Assembly: GCA_037126765.1 (NCBI GenBank)
Contig: JBBCBC010000054.1
Span: 180,001 to 244,000 of the forward strand
Direction of reading: 5' to 3'
DNA from: Stenogyne calaminthoides
Lineage: Eukaryota > Streptophyta > Magnoliopsida > Lamiales > Lamiaceae
DNA: 64,000 nucleotides
The position numbers and the translations under genes are program-made. The notes beneath the pieces were generated by a model, which saw nothing but the letters and a program-made list of their open reading frames with translations, had not been told where the DNA came from and did not search any database. Positions 22,291 through 34,579 of the stretch are shown piece by piece (the stretch's first letter is position 1; every line of letters starts with the position of its first letter).

Positions 22291-24150
22291 ATTTGGGGAT
22301 TATCTTTGAAAAGTATGCTTTTTACTTTGTATAATCTAAACCGAATTTTAGACTTATTTCTTGAAATAAATTGTTTATCATCGATGCTTTAAATATGATT
22401 GAATGTTATATATATTTACTAAATAATCATTCAATAATTAATTAAATGCGTTGTTACATCAGTAGTTAATTTAGTGATACCCGATCACGAAGATTAAATT
22501 AACAAATCCCTTGTAACTAAAAAGTACGCCATTCACGACCTAGATGGAAATGAACAACCATCGCGAAAGGTTGAGGTGTAAGGCTCGATTGGTTTGTCTT
22601 GACCAAGAGATTACACTAGTGCATGACCGATGTTGAATAGGACCTCTGAGGAGGATAAATTCTTGAGGAATCGAACAAGGAATAATTAGACCTCGGTGGT
22701 TCGTTGTTTCTTAACCTTCGTCCCTTAAATAGGATCACGTGGGATTGGTAACTATTGCTTTGACTTATCATGGGTAGCTTAATCGAGAGAGATTCAATAC
22801 TTTTTATCTTGGGCAATATTATTGGTCACATGTGATTGCTAAGATTTAATACAAAGGATCGTGTGCAAAGCACGCTTGCTTGATTTGCCCCCTTGGGAGG
22901 TTCATAAGCTTTATCATACCAAATCTTGCAAGTGGAATTAGTTTAGGTATGGATAATAATGTTGAACCGTTTCTTGACCAAGGACAAAAGATATTAATTA
23001 ATGGAAAGTTATTTCAAAGTGGCTTGAATTAATTAATGGGCTAGATAATCTTAAACACGGAAATAATGACCGGAGCCATATTATTTGTAATATGGGTTAA
23101 GATGGATAGTGCAATATTAATTATGTAGTGGGATTAATTAATATTTATGGGCTTGAATTATATTGTGGCTCAATATTAGATATTCAAGATCCTTTAGAAG
23201 GTCCAATCTTAATTCTCCTAAAGGCCCCCCGAGTAGCCCAACATATAGTCCAATAATTCAATAAAAAAAGGTGATTAAAATAAAATAAATATTGTTGCTT
23301 ATATTTCCCCATTATTTTCAAAAATTATGAATAAAAGAGGGAGAAAGATTTTCTTTGAATTTTGTTATGGAATGAAGATATGTATTCTTGGAATACAAGA
23401 TTATCTCATTAAATTCAAGAAATCTCCCACTTGGTTATTCATAAGAGAGATTCGAAATTTTTTGGAAAATAGAGGGCAAGAAAGATTTTCTTGATTTTCT
23501 TGAAAAGATATTATGGAAGATATGTATTTTTGAAATACAAGAATATCTCATAAATTCAAGAAGATCTAAATCTTGGAATCTTGCTCAAATTTAAAAAAAT
23601 TATACCATAAAATAGAGGAGGTGGATTTTTGTGGAATATTTTAATTATGGGAAAAAGAATATATGGGATATATTCAAGATTTCTTGGTGACCAAGAAAAG
23701 TCTTTTTCCCACATTGAAAAACCACCAAAATTTCGTGCCCCCTCCTCTCCTATAAATAGGGGATGATTAGTTCATTCCCAAGTACAATTCCATGTGTTGG
23801 AAATATTAGCAAATCCACATACGTGGTGCAACAAAGTTTATTTTTTCCTTTTGTTAATTGTTCAAAGTATCCTTCCACCGGATTGTCGAGCAAGGGCTAC
23901 GGGAATACTTGGGAAGTCCTTTTGGTTAGTCCGTCCGAATCAAGTCACTTTGCCATCCCGAGAGGTAATACGTTCACGTAAAACCCGTAGATTCCGCATC
24001 GTAGGTTTTACGTGGCTTTTTATATGCATGATATGTTGTTGAAATTATTATTTGAATTAATATAGGATTAATTCATGCTAGTAATAATTAATGAATTAAA
24101 TTTGTATTTAAATATTCACCTTAATAGATCATTCAACTCATTCCCCAACA
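22291..24150 (+). repeat. LTR B (5' LTR of element Y)
   Basis: A 1.86-kb LTR in the sense orientation ending CATTCCCCAACA at 24150. The start is damaged, reading CATTTGGGGATTATC instead of TGTTGGGGATTATC. It shares 'AAAACCACCAAAATTTCGTG' with LTR C. Confidence 0.88.
23751..23758 (+). promoter_or_regulatory. TATA box in LTR B
   Basis: TATAAATA within CCTATAAATAGGGGATGATT, placed as the likely Pol II core promoter of element Y. The equivalent in LTR C is at 30955-30962. Confidence 0.55.
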
Positions 24151-24165
24151 ATCGTATCGAGCCAC
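24151..24165 (+). other. Primer-binding site of element Y, diverged
   Basis: ATCGTATCGAGCC follows LTR B. Plant copia elements usually carry TGGTATCAGAGCC, complementary to initiator tRNA-Met. The match is clear except that CAG is CG and the first bases differ. Copies at 31357 (ACCGTATCGAGCC) and 36031-36049 (GCGGTATCGAGAGCC, read on the minus strand) show related changes. Confidence 0.6.
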
Positions 24166-25601
24166 CGCTTTTGGCTCAATTTTTTAAATTGTAATTTAAT
24201 TCACGGACATTAAATTTGAAATTGGATAGTAGAACTGTTAGATTTGTTTTGCGGTGTATCCAATTTTAATGGATTTTAATGTTTTATTTTGCATGCATAT
24301 AAACCGTGGTTTTTTAATTCGATTCGTTCGGATTTGTTTTGCCTCGTGAGAAAATCCACGAGTAGACTAGGATTTGTTTGATTTGATCAATGTAATAGAC
24401 TAGTCTAGATCTAGGTTTATTTATTTTTGTAAATAAATTGAAACCGGATCGGGAACGAAGAGATGAAGAATTAAAGGATCTAAATCTAAAAAAGCTGAAA
24501 GGGCTGTGTCGCTACCGGCACGATGGGCGCTAGGCGCAGGCCAGCGGCCGAAAGCTGCTGAGATGCAGGCCGGCAAGACGGGCGGTGCGCTCCTGTGCCG
24601 GGCGGAGACGCTGGCGAGGCCGATGTCGCGGGCGGCGGAGGCGAACGAAGCTGCCATACGATGGATGACGGACGCGGACGCCGCCGAGAGGGCCGACTCG
24701 GGCCGACCGCCGCCGAGGGGAGCCGAGGCGCTGGCAAGGGATGGTCCCGCCAGCGGTGCCGAGGTCGCTTTAGGGTGCCCCCAGCGGCCGCCGGATCGGC
24801 GTAAGGCAGATCCCAAGAATGAAGCCGCTGGGCGTGGTTCGAGATTTAAGTATTTTTCGAGATTTAACGAGTGGGAGAAATTCGAGATTTGTTTTTCAAG
24901 ATCAAGCCAAGAAAAATCAAACCATGACAATTGGATAATTTGTGCCCAATATGTTTATTTTTTCTCGTTATGCTTGATTTATTTGTGCTATCTTATGCTT
25001 TATTTAATTTGTTTAAATGTGTTTGCATGAGGGTTGCCAAATTGAAAAATCTCAACTTCAAAATTACTAAGTATGTTTTAAATAATTAATTGACAATTTT
25101 ATTAGGATAATAAAATTGAATTAATTTTTGACCTCCACGATTTATTTATTTGTTAATTCTTTTTGAGAAATTCCCCACGGGACGGTCAAAAGATAGGTTT
25201 CACATGAATGAATTCTAAGCGGATGATTGTGGGTTATTACTAGTGGCGGCGATGACCCTCCCCACGAGGCTCGATCAAAGCGAAATAATAATCAGATTTA
25301 ATCATGGTTATTACTTAGGTATAAAATTGATATGCATATACTTCCCAAGTCCCCGTCAATTTTATTTTGGTCAAGTGGGAGCCAACTATTAACTGGATAT
25401 TAAAGGTTTGTAATCGTTCTTGTTTGTAACGCTTTTGAATGTGTTTAAATAATGACCCACCCCACGTGGCTTATTTAAACTGTTTTTGAGATGTTGGTGA
25501 TGCATGTTCATATTTTTTTGAGATTTTAAAATATGATGAAATGTGATCAAACCTTGTGATATATTTGTGCTTATGCATATTATTGTTTATTCGATTCAAA
25601 G
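24166..25601 (+). other. Leader of element Y with GC-rich island
   Basis: AT-rich leader interrupted at about 24490-24840 by a strongly GC-rich block (GCCGCCGAG and CGGCGGAGG motifs). The block is flanked by conserved anchors GCTACCGGCACG and GTATTTTTCGAGAT. Long open frames on both strands of the block (174 codons plus, 169 minus) are best explained by its GC content. The remaining leader matches the other copies closely. Confidence 0.65.
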
Positions 25602-26260
25602 ATGTCATTACCTTTTAATCCATTGTTATTATACTTAATGTCAATACAATTTGTATGGAAACTATATTTATTGGAAAATTATAATTGTCCTAATCGCACA
25701 AAAAGCACAAGTGGATTTTTGACACACAAAAATCGGATGAGCCAACCGACGAGTCAAAACACGCGTGACTCGTCGGATCACCTTCATGAGAGATGTCATC
25801 GTATTTGAAAATGGTGGAGGAAAAACCCGTAAGGGATTACGTCCTCAAAATAGATGGCCCATCCGAACAAACTTGAGATTCTCGAAAGTGCAGATTATGA
25901 TCTGGAGACTCGGATGAATTTGGTACTTCATCATTCTGCCCGTGAAAAGGTTTTTGAGCATTTTGGCCTCGCTAGCTAATTTGTTGCAAACTTTTGGACT
26001 CGGCAGAAATGATGATAAAGCACCAAACTCAAGCTTTGACGGCAAGTGGTCCGTCTTCATCTTCTAAGCCAAGGGTAGGCAAGATAAAGAAGAGGACCAA
26101 AGGCCATAAGCAATAAAACTTGAATTGCCAAGGGCAATGGTAAGATGAGGAATGCTTGTTGAGTCAAGGAAAATCCAAAGAGGAAGTGCTTAAGCTGCGG
26201 TGAGAGAGGACAATGGAGGTTTTGCCTGTTCCAACCCCAAAAGGGACGGAAAGAAAGGTA
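25602..26260 (+). pseudogene. Copia gag remnant with CCHC knuckle, element Y
   Basis: The start at 25602 gives 'MSLPFNPLLLYLM', the family gag start. The frame is lost after about 25 codons. Central gag reappears near 25857 as 'AHPNKLEI' and 'DYDLETRMNLVLH'. The knuckle near 26190-26245 reads 'CLSCGERGQWRFC': Gln replaces His and the final spacing is short, the same change as in element 1. Gag would assemble the particle and package RNA; this copy cannot make it. An 'EACLLS'-type stretch and the protease start follow in broken frames. Confidence 0.72.
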
Positions 26261-26400
26261 ATTCTCACACACTAGTTGTTGAAACTTGTTTAGCGGCGTA
26301 TACTTCTCATTCATGGGTGGTTGATACGAGATCCACTAATCATGTTGGCTTCACGGGTTCTAAATGATCCGGCAACGTAGTGGGAGTGAGATCCTCATCA

Positions 26401-26540
26401 CACTGGGCAACGTTACGAAAGTAGAAGACATTGCAATGCTACGTAAGTGGCAGATATTGCAATGCTACGATAGTAACGATTATTGCAATACTACGCAAGT
26501 AGCAGACATTGCAATGCTACATGAGTAGCAGTTAAAGCAG
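26401..26540 (+). repeat. Four-unit ~26-bp tandem repeat in protease region, element Y
   Basis: Units 'ACATTGCAATGCTACGTAAG', 'ATATTGCAATGCTACGATAG', 'TTATTGCAATACTACGCAAG' and 'ACATTGCAATGCTACATGAG', each followed by a short GTGGCAG-like tail, give a period of 25-27 bp. Lengths not divisible by three would shift the frame from unit to unit. Confidence 0.8.
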
Positions 26541-26766
26541 TGGGAGAAGTGCACCTATCTTTTGAAGATAAAGTTTTTTTTGAGATTATCTTTATGTTCC
26601 CAGTTTTAGAAAGAATTCACTTTCAGTTTCTAAAATTCGATTAAAGGACACTAAGTTTCTTCTAATAAGAATGACATCATTTTTGAAATGATGAGTGTTT
26701 CCTGTTACGGGACATTGATAGAAAATCTCTATACAATTAATCGTGGCACACCACTCCATCATTTAA

Positions 26767-27720
26767 ATGCATCCTATAACACATCAATCATTTCCGGAAA
26801 AAAAAAAAAGCGTGAACGAAATACTTCTTTGGCATCTAAGATTAGATCATATAAATCCAAAGAGGATCCAAAGGTTGGTGAAAGATGGTTCACTGGAGCG
26901 TCTCCAAGTTGAATCGAATCCAACCTGCGAATCATGTTTGGAGGGTGATATGACCAAGATGGCATTTGGAGCCAAGGGGAATGGGGCTAAAGAAGTGTTA
27001 GAGATCGTTCACATAGATGTACGTAGTTCAATGTTAACCAAAGCCAAGAGGAGGTTATGAGTAATTTTATTGATGATTACTCAAGGTACATTTTCCTTAT
27101 GAAGCATGAACTGAGACCTTTGAGAAATTCTAATAATTTAAGGCTCAAGCAGAGAATCATATGGAAAAACGTATCAAGTCTCTACGATCGATCGTGGAGG
27201 TGAATACCTCGGCGATGAGTTTTTGAACTACTTATCCGATGAAGGATTGTATCGACTCATCGCATCTTTAACCCCTCAACAAAACGGGGTTTGCAGAGCG
27301 AAGCCACAGAATTCTTTTGGAAATTGTTAGATCAATGATGAGTTATACGGATCTTCCCGAGTCGTTCTGGGGTCATGCCTTGGAAAACAAATGACTTACA
27401 TTTTGAACTTGGTGCTATCCAAATCGGTTCCCTTAACCCCCAAAGAATTGTGGACCCAGGCGCAAGTCTAGTATGAGACACATGAGAACTTTGGGGGTGT
27501 CGCGCCACACGATTGGACAAGGAAACCCAGTAAATTGGATCCTCGATCGTAATTAAGGTTGTTTGTAGGATACCCCGAGGGAACAAAAGGGTGAATGTTC
27601 TATAGTTCAAGATCAAAAGGTGGACATCCGCACCCACTTTAGATTTTGGAAGAAAACTATAGAACCAAAGAAAACCCGTATGAGATTACCTTAAATGAGC
27701 TTAGAGGGCAAACCTCGGTC
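26767..27720 (+). pseudogene. GAG-pre-integrase and integrase remnant, element Y
   Basis: The open piece 26767-27060 has 'LLWHLRLDHINPKRIQRLVK' and 'CESCLEGDMTKMAFG', the HHCC module. One change puts D in place of G just before the second His. After a stop, the catalytic core continues in shifted frames to about 27720, ending with the counterpart of the 'LRLFVGYPEGTKG' segment seen in element 1. At least four frame changes are needed to follow it. It would integrate element cDNA. Confidence 0.8.
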
Positions 27721-27859
27721 CGATCAGATTAGATGATATACCAAACGATACGTTTTTTCACAACCGGAGCCTCGTTATAGTGGGAGGGTTGTTAGGACAC
27801 CCGAGAGATTCATGGGAATAGGAGAGTCCTCGGACTTGATTCCCTAATCAGACCCATGG

Positions 27860-28560
27860 ACATATGACGAGGCACTCCAAGATAAGGATGCATTTCTTGG
27901 CAAAACAAAGAATGAAAGCCGAGGTGGGTCCTATGTTTCATAATAGAGTGTGGGAGCTAGTCGAACCACTTAATGGGGGTCAAACCCATTAGATGCAAGT
28001 GGGTATATAAGAGGAAAAAGAGGATCGGACGGGAAGGTTGAAACCTTTAAAAGCAAGACTAATGGCGAAAAGGTTATACTCGTAAAGAAAGGGATCGATT
28101 ATGAGGAAACTTTTTTTCGCCCATAGCCATGCTTAAGTCCATCCAGATTCTCTTTATCGATTGTCGCAAGACTTCGACCTTGAAATCTGGCAAATAGATG
28201 TCAAGACGCCTTTCCTTAATGTAAGTCTTGATAAAGAGATCTATGTGCAACAACACCAAAGTTTCATTGAAACGGGCCAAGAACACCTAGTTTGTAAGCT
28301 CAAGAGGTCCATTTACGGACTCAAAACAGCATCCGAGCTTGGAACCAAAGTTTTGATCATGTAATAAAGTCTTATGGGTTTGATCAAAACGAGTTTGAAA
28401 GTTGTGTGTATAAAAAGCGACGGAATCGCATTGGTATTCTTAGTACTATCGTGAGATGACATTGTGATCATCGGGAACGATGTGAAGGAGTGGTCGGACA
28501 TAAGGGCATGGCGTTTCAAAATAGTTTGATATGAAAGACTTAGGAAAGCGGACACATCCT
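27860..28560 (+). pseudogene. Copia reverse transcriptase remnant, element Y
   Basis: The RVT_2 region can be followed in pieces: the fingers near 27930-28130, then 28161-28364 with 'WQIDVKTPFLNVSLDKEIYV' and 'VCKLKRSIYGLK', then the active-site box near 28446-28475. Here the codons are GAT GAC (28455-28460), so both catalytic aspartates are retained, although a TGA precedes them. 'MDVKTAFLNG' of the family is changed to IDVKTPFLNV. The copy is not functional, but it is the only RT here with an Asp-Asp box. Confidence 0.78.
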
Positions 28561-29260
28561 TGGGATCAAGATTACTCGAGATCGCCGGAAAAGGATGATC
28601 GGGTTATAAGAAGTTTCATACGTTGACACCGGGTTTTAAACGATTCAAAGATTCAAGATTCCAAGAAAGGATTCGTACCTTTCGGACTTGGAATCCATCT
28701 ATCCAAGAAAATGTCCCTAAGGCTAAAAAAGGAGATAGATGACATGAAAGGCATTCCTTGTGCTTTACCGTAGGAAACCTTATGTATGCAATGATGTGTA
28801 TGAGACCGGATATATGCTTTGCCGTAGGCATAGTAGCAAGATATCAGAGTAACCCAGGGAAAGCGAATTGGACGACAGTTAAAACATTCTGAAGTTTCTG
28901 AAAAGAACTCGGGATAGAATGTTGATTTATCAGTCAGATACTCCAATCCCCATCGGCTACATGGACTCGGATTTCCAATCAGATTTAGTTTCCAGAAATT
29001 ATCTGCCTCAGTTAGTGTGTTTCCATTTGGGAAGTGTAGCCATCAAATGGACGAGTGTGAAGCAGAAATGCATCACTGACTCAACCATGGGACTAGGGTA
29101 AGTAGCTGCTTGTGAAGCAGTTAAAGAACCGATTGGGCATTAGATCTTCTTAGTGGACTTGGATGGTGTTCTGAATTTGTCTAGCAATATCTGCTAGGGG
29201 TAGTTGCAAATTCAAGAGAACTAAGTGTCCACGAGTCAAACAAACACATTAAAGGAAAGA
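28560..29260 (+). pseudogene. Copia RT connection and RNase H remnant, element Y
   Basis: Follows RT directly, with counterparts of 'ILGIKITRDRKKRMIGL' broken by indels. The best open stretch is 28919-29101: 'MLIYQSDTPIPIGYMDSDFQ' then 'LVCFHLGSVAIKWTSVKQKC' and 'ITDSTM', the copia RNase H signature. One change, GYTDSDF to GYMDSDF, lies beside the catalytic aspartate. It would remove the RNA template during cDNA synthesis. Confidence 0.8.
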
Positions 29261-29505
29261 CATCTTATACGAGAAATCGTTAAGAGAGGAGATATAGATG
29301 TGGCAAAGATAGCGTCGAGGGCGCCCTAGCAGATCCATTCACAAAGTCCGCCTCTGAAAACATTCGAGAGACATGTGAGTGGAATGAGTGTCAAGACCGT
29401 TGCAATCTAATTTGAGTATAAGTGGGAGAAATTATTAGGTTCGTGTAGGTGACATTAGATGTCACGGACTACGAGACGTGTTGTAGTATACTTAAAAGGA
29501 CTTTG

Positions 29506-29522
29506 AGTATAAGTGGGGAGAT
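29506..29522 (+). other. Polypurine tract of element Y
   Basis: AGTATAAGTGGGGAGAT ends directly at the TG terminus of LTR C, the expected plus-strand priming site. Confidence 0.75.
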
Positions 29523-31356
29523 TGTTGGGGATTATCTTGAAAAGTATGCTTTTTACTTTGTATAATCGAAAACTGAATTTCCGGACTTATTTCTTGAAAT
29601 AAATTGTTTATCACCGATGCTTTAAATATGATTGAATGTTATATATATTTTTGCATATAACTGTTCAATAATTAGTGCGTGTTACATCAGAGTTAATTTA
29701 GTGATACCCGATCACGTAAGATTAAATTAATGGTCCCTTGTAACTAAAAAAAAGTACGCCATTCACGACCTAGATGGAAATGAACAACCATCGCGAAAGG
29801 TTGAGGTGTAAGGCTCAGATTGGTTTGTCTTGACCAAGAGATTACACTAGTGCATGATCTTATTTGAATAGGAGGACCTGAGGAGGATAAATTCTAATCG
29901 AACAAGGAATAATTAGACCTCGGTGGTTCGTTGTTTCTTAACCTTCGTCCCCTTAAATAGGATCACGTGGGATTGGTAACTATTGCTTTGACTTATCATG
30001 GGTAGCTTAATCGAGAGAGATTCAATACTTTTTATCTTGGGCAATATTATTGGTCACATGTGATTGCTAAGATTTAATCGAAGGATCGTGTGCAAATACG
30101 CTTGCTTGATTTGTCCCCTTGGGAGGTTCATAAGCTTTATCATACCAAATCTTGCAAGTGGAATTAGTTTAGGTATGGATAATAATGTTGAACCGTTCCT
30201 TGACCAAGGACAAAAGATATTAATTAATGGAAAGTTATTTCAAATGGCTTGAATTAATTAATGGGCTAGATAATCTTAAACACGGAAATAATGACCTAGG
30301 GAGCCATATTATTTGTAATATGGGTTAAGATGGATAGTGCAATATTAATTATGTAGTGGGATTAATTAATATTTATGGGCTTGAATTATATTGTGGCTCA
30401 ATATTAGATATTCAAGATCCATTAGAAGGTCCAATCTTAATTCTCCTAAAGGCCCCCTGAGTAGCCCAACATATAGTCCAATAACTGAAAAAGGTGATTA
30501 AAATAAAATAAATATTGTTGCTTATATTTCCCCATTATTTTCGAAAATTATGAATAAAAGAGGGAGAAAGATTTTCTTTGAATTTTGTTATGGAATGAAG
30601 ATATGTATTCTTGGAATACAAGATTATCTCATTAAATTCAAGAAATCTCCCACTTGGTTATTCATAAGAGAGATTTCGAAATTTTTTGGAAAATAGAGGG
30701 CAAGAAAGATTTTCTTGATTTTCTTGAAAAGATATTATGGAAGATATGTATTTATTGAAATACAAGAATATCTAAATCTTGGAATCTTGCTCAAATTTTC
30801 GAAAATTATACCATAAAATAGAGGAGGTGGATTTTTGTGGAATATTTTAATTATGGGAAAAAGAATATATGGGATATATTCAAGATTTCTTGGTGACCAA
30901 GAAAAGTCTTTTCCCACATTGAAAAACCACCAAAATTTCGTGCCCCTCCTCTCCTATAAATAGGGGATGATTAGTTCATTCCCAAGTACAATTCCATGTG
31001 CTGGAAATATTAGCAAATCCACATAAGTGGTGCAACAAAGTTTATTTTTTCCTTTTGTTAATTGTTTGAAAGTATCCTTCCACCGGATTGTCGAGCAGCA
31101 AGGGCTAAGGGAATACTTGGGAAGTCCTTTTGGTTAGTCCGTCCGGATCAAGTCCTTGCCATCCAGGAGAGGTACGTTCACGTAAACCCGTAGATTCCGC
31201 ATGCGTAGGTTTTACGTGGCTTTTTATATGCATGATATGTTGTTGCAATTATTATTTGAATTAATATAGGATTAATTCATGCTAGTAATAATTAATGAAT
31301 TAAATTTGTATTTAAATATTCACCCCGAATAGATCTGCTCAACTCATTCCCCAACA
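29523..31356 (+). repeat. LTR C (3' LTR of element Y)
   Basis: A complete 1.83-kb LTR, TGTTGGGGATTATC to CATTCCCCAACA, with TATAAATA at 30955-30962. It is closest to LTR B. It is followed by a PBS and leader rather than by target DNA, so it also acts as the upstream LTR of fragment Z. Confidence 0.9.
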
Positions 31357-32463
31357 ACCGTATCGAGCCATTTATTTTGACTCTCAATTTTTTAAATTGT
31401 AATTTAATTCACGGACATTAAATTTGAAATTGGATAGTAGAACTGTTAGAATCATTTTGCGGGTATCCAATTGTCATGGATTTTAATGTTTTATTTTGCA
31501 TGCATATAAACTGTGGTTTTTAATTCGATCTGCTCGATTTGTTTCATTGCGAGAAAATCCACGAGCAGACTAGACGGTTTGATTGACGATCAATGTAATA
31601 GACTAGTCTAGATTCAGGTTTATTTATTTTGTAAATAAATTGAAACCGGATCGGAACTAAGAGATGAAGAATTAAAGGACGCAAATCCGTAACTGCCAGC
31701 GAAGCGGGAGCGCTGGCCGGCACGCATGGACGTTAGGGCAGGCTGGAAGCGGCCGCTGCTGGAGACGCAGCCGGCCAAGACGGGTATGCGGCGGCTCCGT
31801 GCCGGGCGGAGACGCTGGCATGGGCGAAGGCGGGGCGATGATGCGGCGGAGGACGCGACGCTGCCGCCGAGGACCGGCCGACCGCTTTGATCACGCCGGA
31901 GGCGAGCCGGGAGGCGCTGGGCGGGCGAAACCGCCAGCGGTGCCGAGGCCGCTTAAATAAGCCCCAGTTAAGCGCCGGCCGGATGCGGGCGGTATCCGTG
32001 TACGGAAATGCTGGGCGGGCGGTGATTCGAGATGAAGTATTTTTCGAGATGAACGAGTGGGAGAAATTGAGACGTGTTTCTTCAAGATCAAGCCAAGAAA
32101 AATCAAATCATGACAATTGGATAATTTGTGCCCAATATGTTTATTTTTCTGTTATGCTTGATTTATTTGTGCTATCTTATGCTTTATTTAATTTGTTTAA
32201 ATGTGTTTGCATGAGGGTTGCCAAATTGAAAAATCTCAACTTCAAAATTACTATGTATGTTTTAAATAATTAATTGACAATTTTATTAGGATAATAAAAT
32301 TGAATTAATTTTGACCTCCATGATTTATTTATTTGTGAATTCTTTTTGGAAATTCCCCTACGGGGACGGTCAAAAGATAGGTTTCACATGAATGAATTCC
32401 GAACGGATGATTGTGGGTTATTACTAGTGGCGATGATGAATTCCGAACGGATGATTGTGGGTT
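31357..32463 (+). mobile_element. Fragment Z: PBS, leader and GC-rich island of a further copy
   Basis: From LTR C the sequence continues as PBS (ACCGTATCGAGCC), leader and a GC-rich island at about 31690-32030, then the AT-rich part before gag. It stops at 32463 and switches to the minus-strand integrase sequence of element X. The island shares 'GCCGGGCGGAGACGCTGG' with that of Y but is otherwise rearranged. An LTR-internal-LTR-partial order suggests a tandem dimer sharing one LTR. Confidence 0.75.
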
Positions 32464-32465
32464 AT
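32392..32465. repeat. 44-bp tandem duplication at the Z/X junction
   Basis: 'ATGAATTCCGAACGGATGAT' begins at 32392 and again at 32436, and identity runs 30 bp to the junction. The second copy runs into ATCATCTAGTAC of element X through TAT microhomology. Confidence 0.8.
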
Positions 32466-33440
32466 ATCATCTAGTACAGTTGGCACTGAGGTTTGCCCTC
32501 TAAGCTCATTTACGGTAATCTCACTTCTGGGTTTTCTTTGGTTCTATAGTTTTCTTCCAAAATCTAAAGTGGGTGCGGATGTCCACCTTTTGATCTTCGG
32601 AACTATAGAACATTCACCATTTTGTTCCCTCGGGGTATCCTAGAAAATAGCCTTAATTCTGATCGAGGATCCAACTTACCGGCTTCCTTGTCCAACATGT
32701 AGGCCGGACACCCCAAAGTTCTCATGTGTCTCATACTAGGAAACTGCGCCGGTCCACAATTCTTTGGCAGTTTTGGGAACCGATTTAGATAGCACCAAGT
32801 TCAGAATGTAAGTCGTTGTTTTCCAAGGTATGACCCCAGAACGACTCGGGAAGATCCGTATAACTCATCATTGATCTAACCATTTTCAAAAGAATTCTAT
32901 TGCTTCACTCTGCAAACCCCATTTCGTTGAGGGGTTCCGGGTGCAGTGAGCCGGGATACAATCCCTTCATCAGATAAGTAGTTCAAAAACTCATCGCTGA
33001 GGTATTCGCCTCCATGATCAGATCGTAGAGACTTGATACGTTTTTTCCATATGATTCTCTGCTTGATCCTTAAATTCTTTTGAATTTCTCAAAGGTCTCA
33101 GATTCATGCTTCATAAGGAAAATGTACCTTGAGTAATCATCAATAAAATTACTCATACCCTCCTCTTTCTTTGGTTAACATTGAACTACGTACATCTATG
33201 TGAACGATCTCTAACACTTCTTTAGCCCCATTCCCCTTGGCTCCAAATGCCATCTTGGTCATATCAACATCCAAACATGATTCGCAGGTTGGAATCGGTT
33301 CAACTTGGAGAAGCCCTACCAACCTTTGGATCCTCTTTGGATTTATATGATCCAATTTATAGATGCTAAAGAAGTGTCTCGTTCACGTCGATGAACTTTT
33401 CTTTTTCGGAAACAAATTGATGTGTTATAGGATACATTTC
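32464..33440 (-). pseudogene. Integrase and GAG-pre-integrase remnant, element X
   Basis: Minus-strand sequence homologous to 3861-4860 of element 1. The piece at 33149-33355 keeps 'DHINPKRIQRLV' and 'CESCLDVDMTKMAFGAKGN'. The HHCC domain has lost the segment containing GSLERLQ. The integrase core is present as DNA to 32464 but shifted repeatedly. It ends where the RT should begin. Confidence 0.78.
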
Positions 33441-33654
33441 GTGAGTGGTGTGCACAGTTAATTGTATAGAGATTTTCCATCAATGTCCCGTAACAGATAC
33501 ACTCATCATAAAAATGATGTCATTCTTATTAGAAGAAACTTAGTGCCCTTTAATCGAATTTTAGAAACTGGAAGTGAATTCTTTCTAAAACTGGGAACAC
33601 AAAGATAATCTCAAAAAACTTTATCTTCAAAAGATAGGTGCACTTCTCCCATCG

Positions 33655-33790
33655 CTTTAATCGCCACTCATGTAGCATTGCAGAATCTCGCTACTTTGTA
33701 GTAGTATTGCAATAATCGTTACTATCGTAGCATTGCAATATCCGCCACTTACGTAGCATTGCAATGTCTTCTACTAAATAACGTTGCCAA
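33655..33790 (-). repeat. Four-unit ~26-bp tandem repeat in protease region, element X
   Basis: Counterpart of 5070-5195 and 26401-26540, with extra indels (GCAGAATCTCGC for GCAATGTCTGC). Confidence 0.72.
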
Positions 33791-33899
33791 AGGTGATGAG
33801 GATCTCACTCCCACTAAGTTGTCGGATCATTTAGAACCCGTGAAGCCAACATGATTAGTGGATCTCGTATCAACCACAAACGAATGAGAAGTATCGCCG

Positions 33900-34579
33900 C
33901 TAAACAAGTTTCAACAACTAGTCTTGCGAGAATTACCTTTCCTTCCGTCCCTTTTGGGGTTGGAACAGCAATAACTCCATTGTCCTTTCTTACCGCACTT
34001 AAGCACTTCCTCTTTGGATTTTCCTTCGACACAACAAGCATTCCTCATCTTACCGTTGCCCTTGGCAACATTTGAGTTTTATTGCTTATGGCCTTTGGTC
34101 CTCTTCTTTATCTTGCCTACCCTTGGCCTAGAAGATGAAGATGGACCACTTAAAATCAAAGCTTGAGTTTGGTGCCTTATCATCATTTCGCCGAGTCCAA
34201 AAATTTGCAACAAATTAGCTAGAGAGGCCAAAATGCTCAAAAACCTTTTTCAAGAGAATGAAGTACCAAATTCATCCGAGTCTCCAGATCATAATGCGAC
34301 TCGAGAATCTCAAGTTTGTTCACATGGGCCATCTATTTTGAGGACGTAATCCTTACGGGTTTTCCTCCACCATTTTCGGCGACGACATCTCTCAAGAAGG
34401 TGATCCGACGAGTCCCGCATGTTTTGACTCGTCGGTTGGCTCATCGATTTTTTGTGTGTCAAAATCCACTTGTGCTTTTTGCGAGTTAGGACAATTATAA
34501 TTTTCCAAACATTATAGTTTCCATACATATTGTATTGACATTAAGTATAATAACAAAGTGGATTAAAAGGTAACGACAT
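33900..34579 (-). pseudogene. Copia gag remnant, element X
   Basis: The start codon at 34579 matches the other copies but is followed immediately by a frame change. The frame at 34310-34528 keeps 'WKIIIVLTRKKHKWILTHKK'. The central region near 34200-34330 and the knuckle near 33960-34040 are recognisable only as DNA. In the open frame the knuckle reads 'CLSAVRKDNGVIAV', so its metal-binding pattern is lost through frameshift. 'VVETCLAA' after it marks the start of the protease region. Confidence 0.7.

Larger units (their letters stand above)
22291..31356 (+). mobile_element. Ty1/copia element Y, inserted in element X
   Basis: A 9.07-kb plus-strand element: LTR B, PBS, leader with GC-rich island, gag, protease region with tandem repeats, GAG-pre-integrase, integrase, RT, RNase H, polypurine tract and LTR C. 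It is the most complete copy in the window, but all coding segments are broken by frameshifts and stops. It has no target-site duplication: the left end lacks a clean TG terminus, and the right LTR is followed by a further leader. It keeps Asp-Asp in the RT active-site box, unlike elements 1 and 4. Confidence 0.85.

Noticed and set aside
24421..25030. Long overlapping open frames on both strands (174 and 169 codons) in the leader of element Y
   Set aside because: They coincide with the GC-rich island, where stop codons are rare. The other copies do not conserve either frame and no domain is visible.
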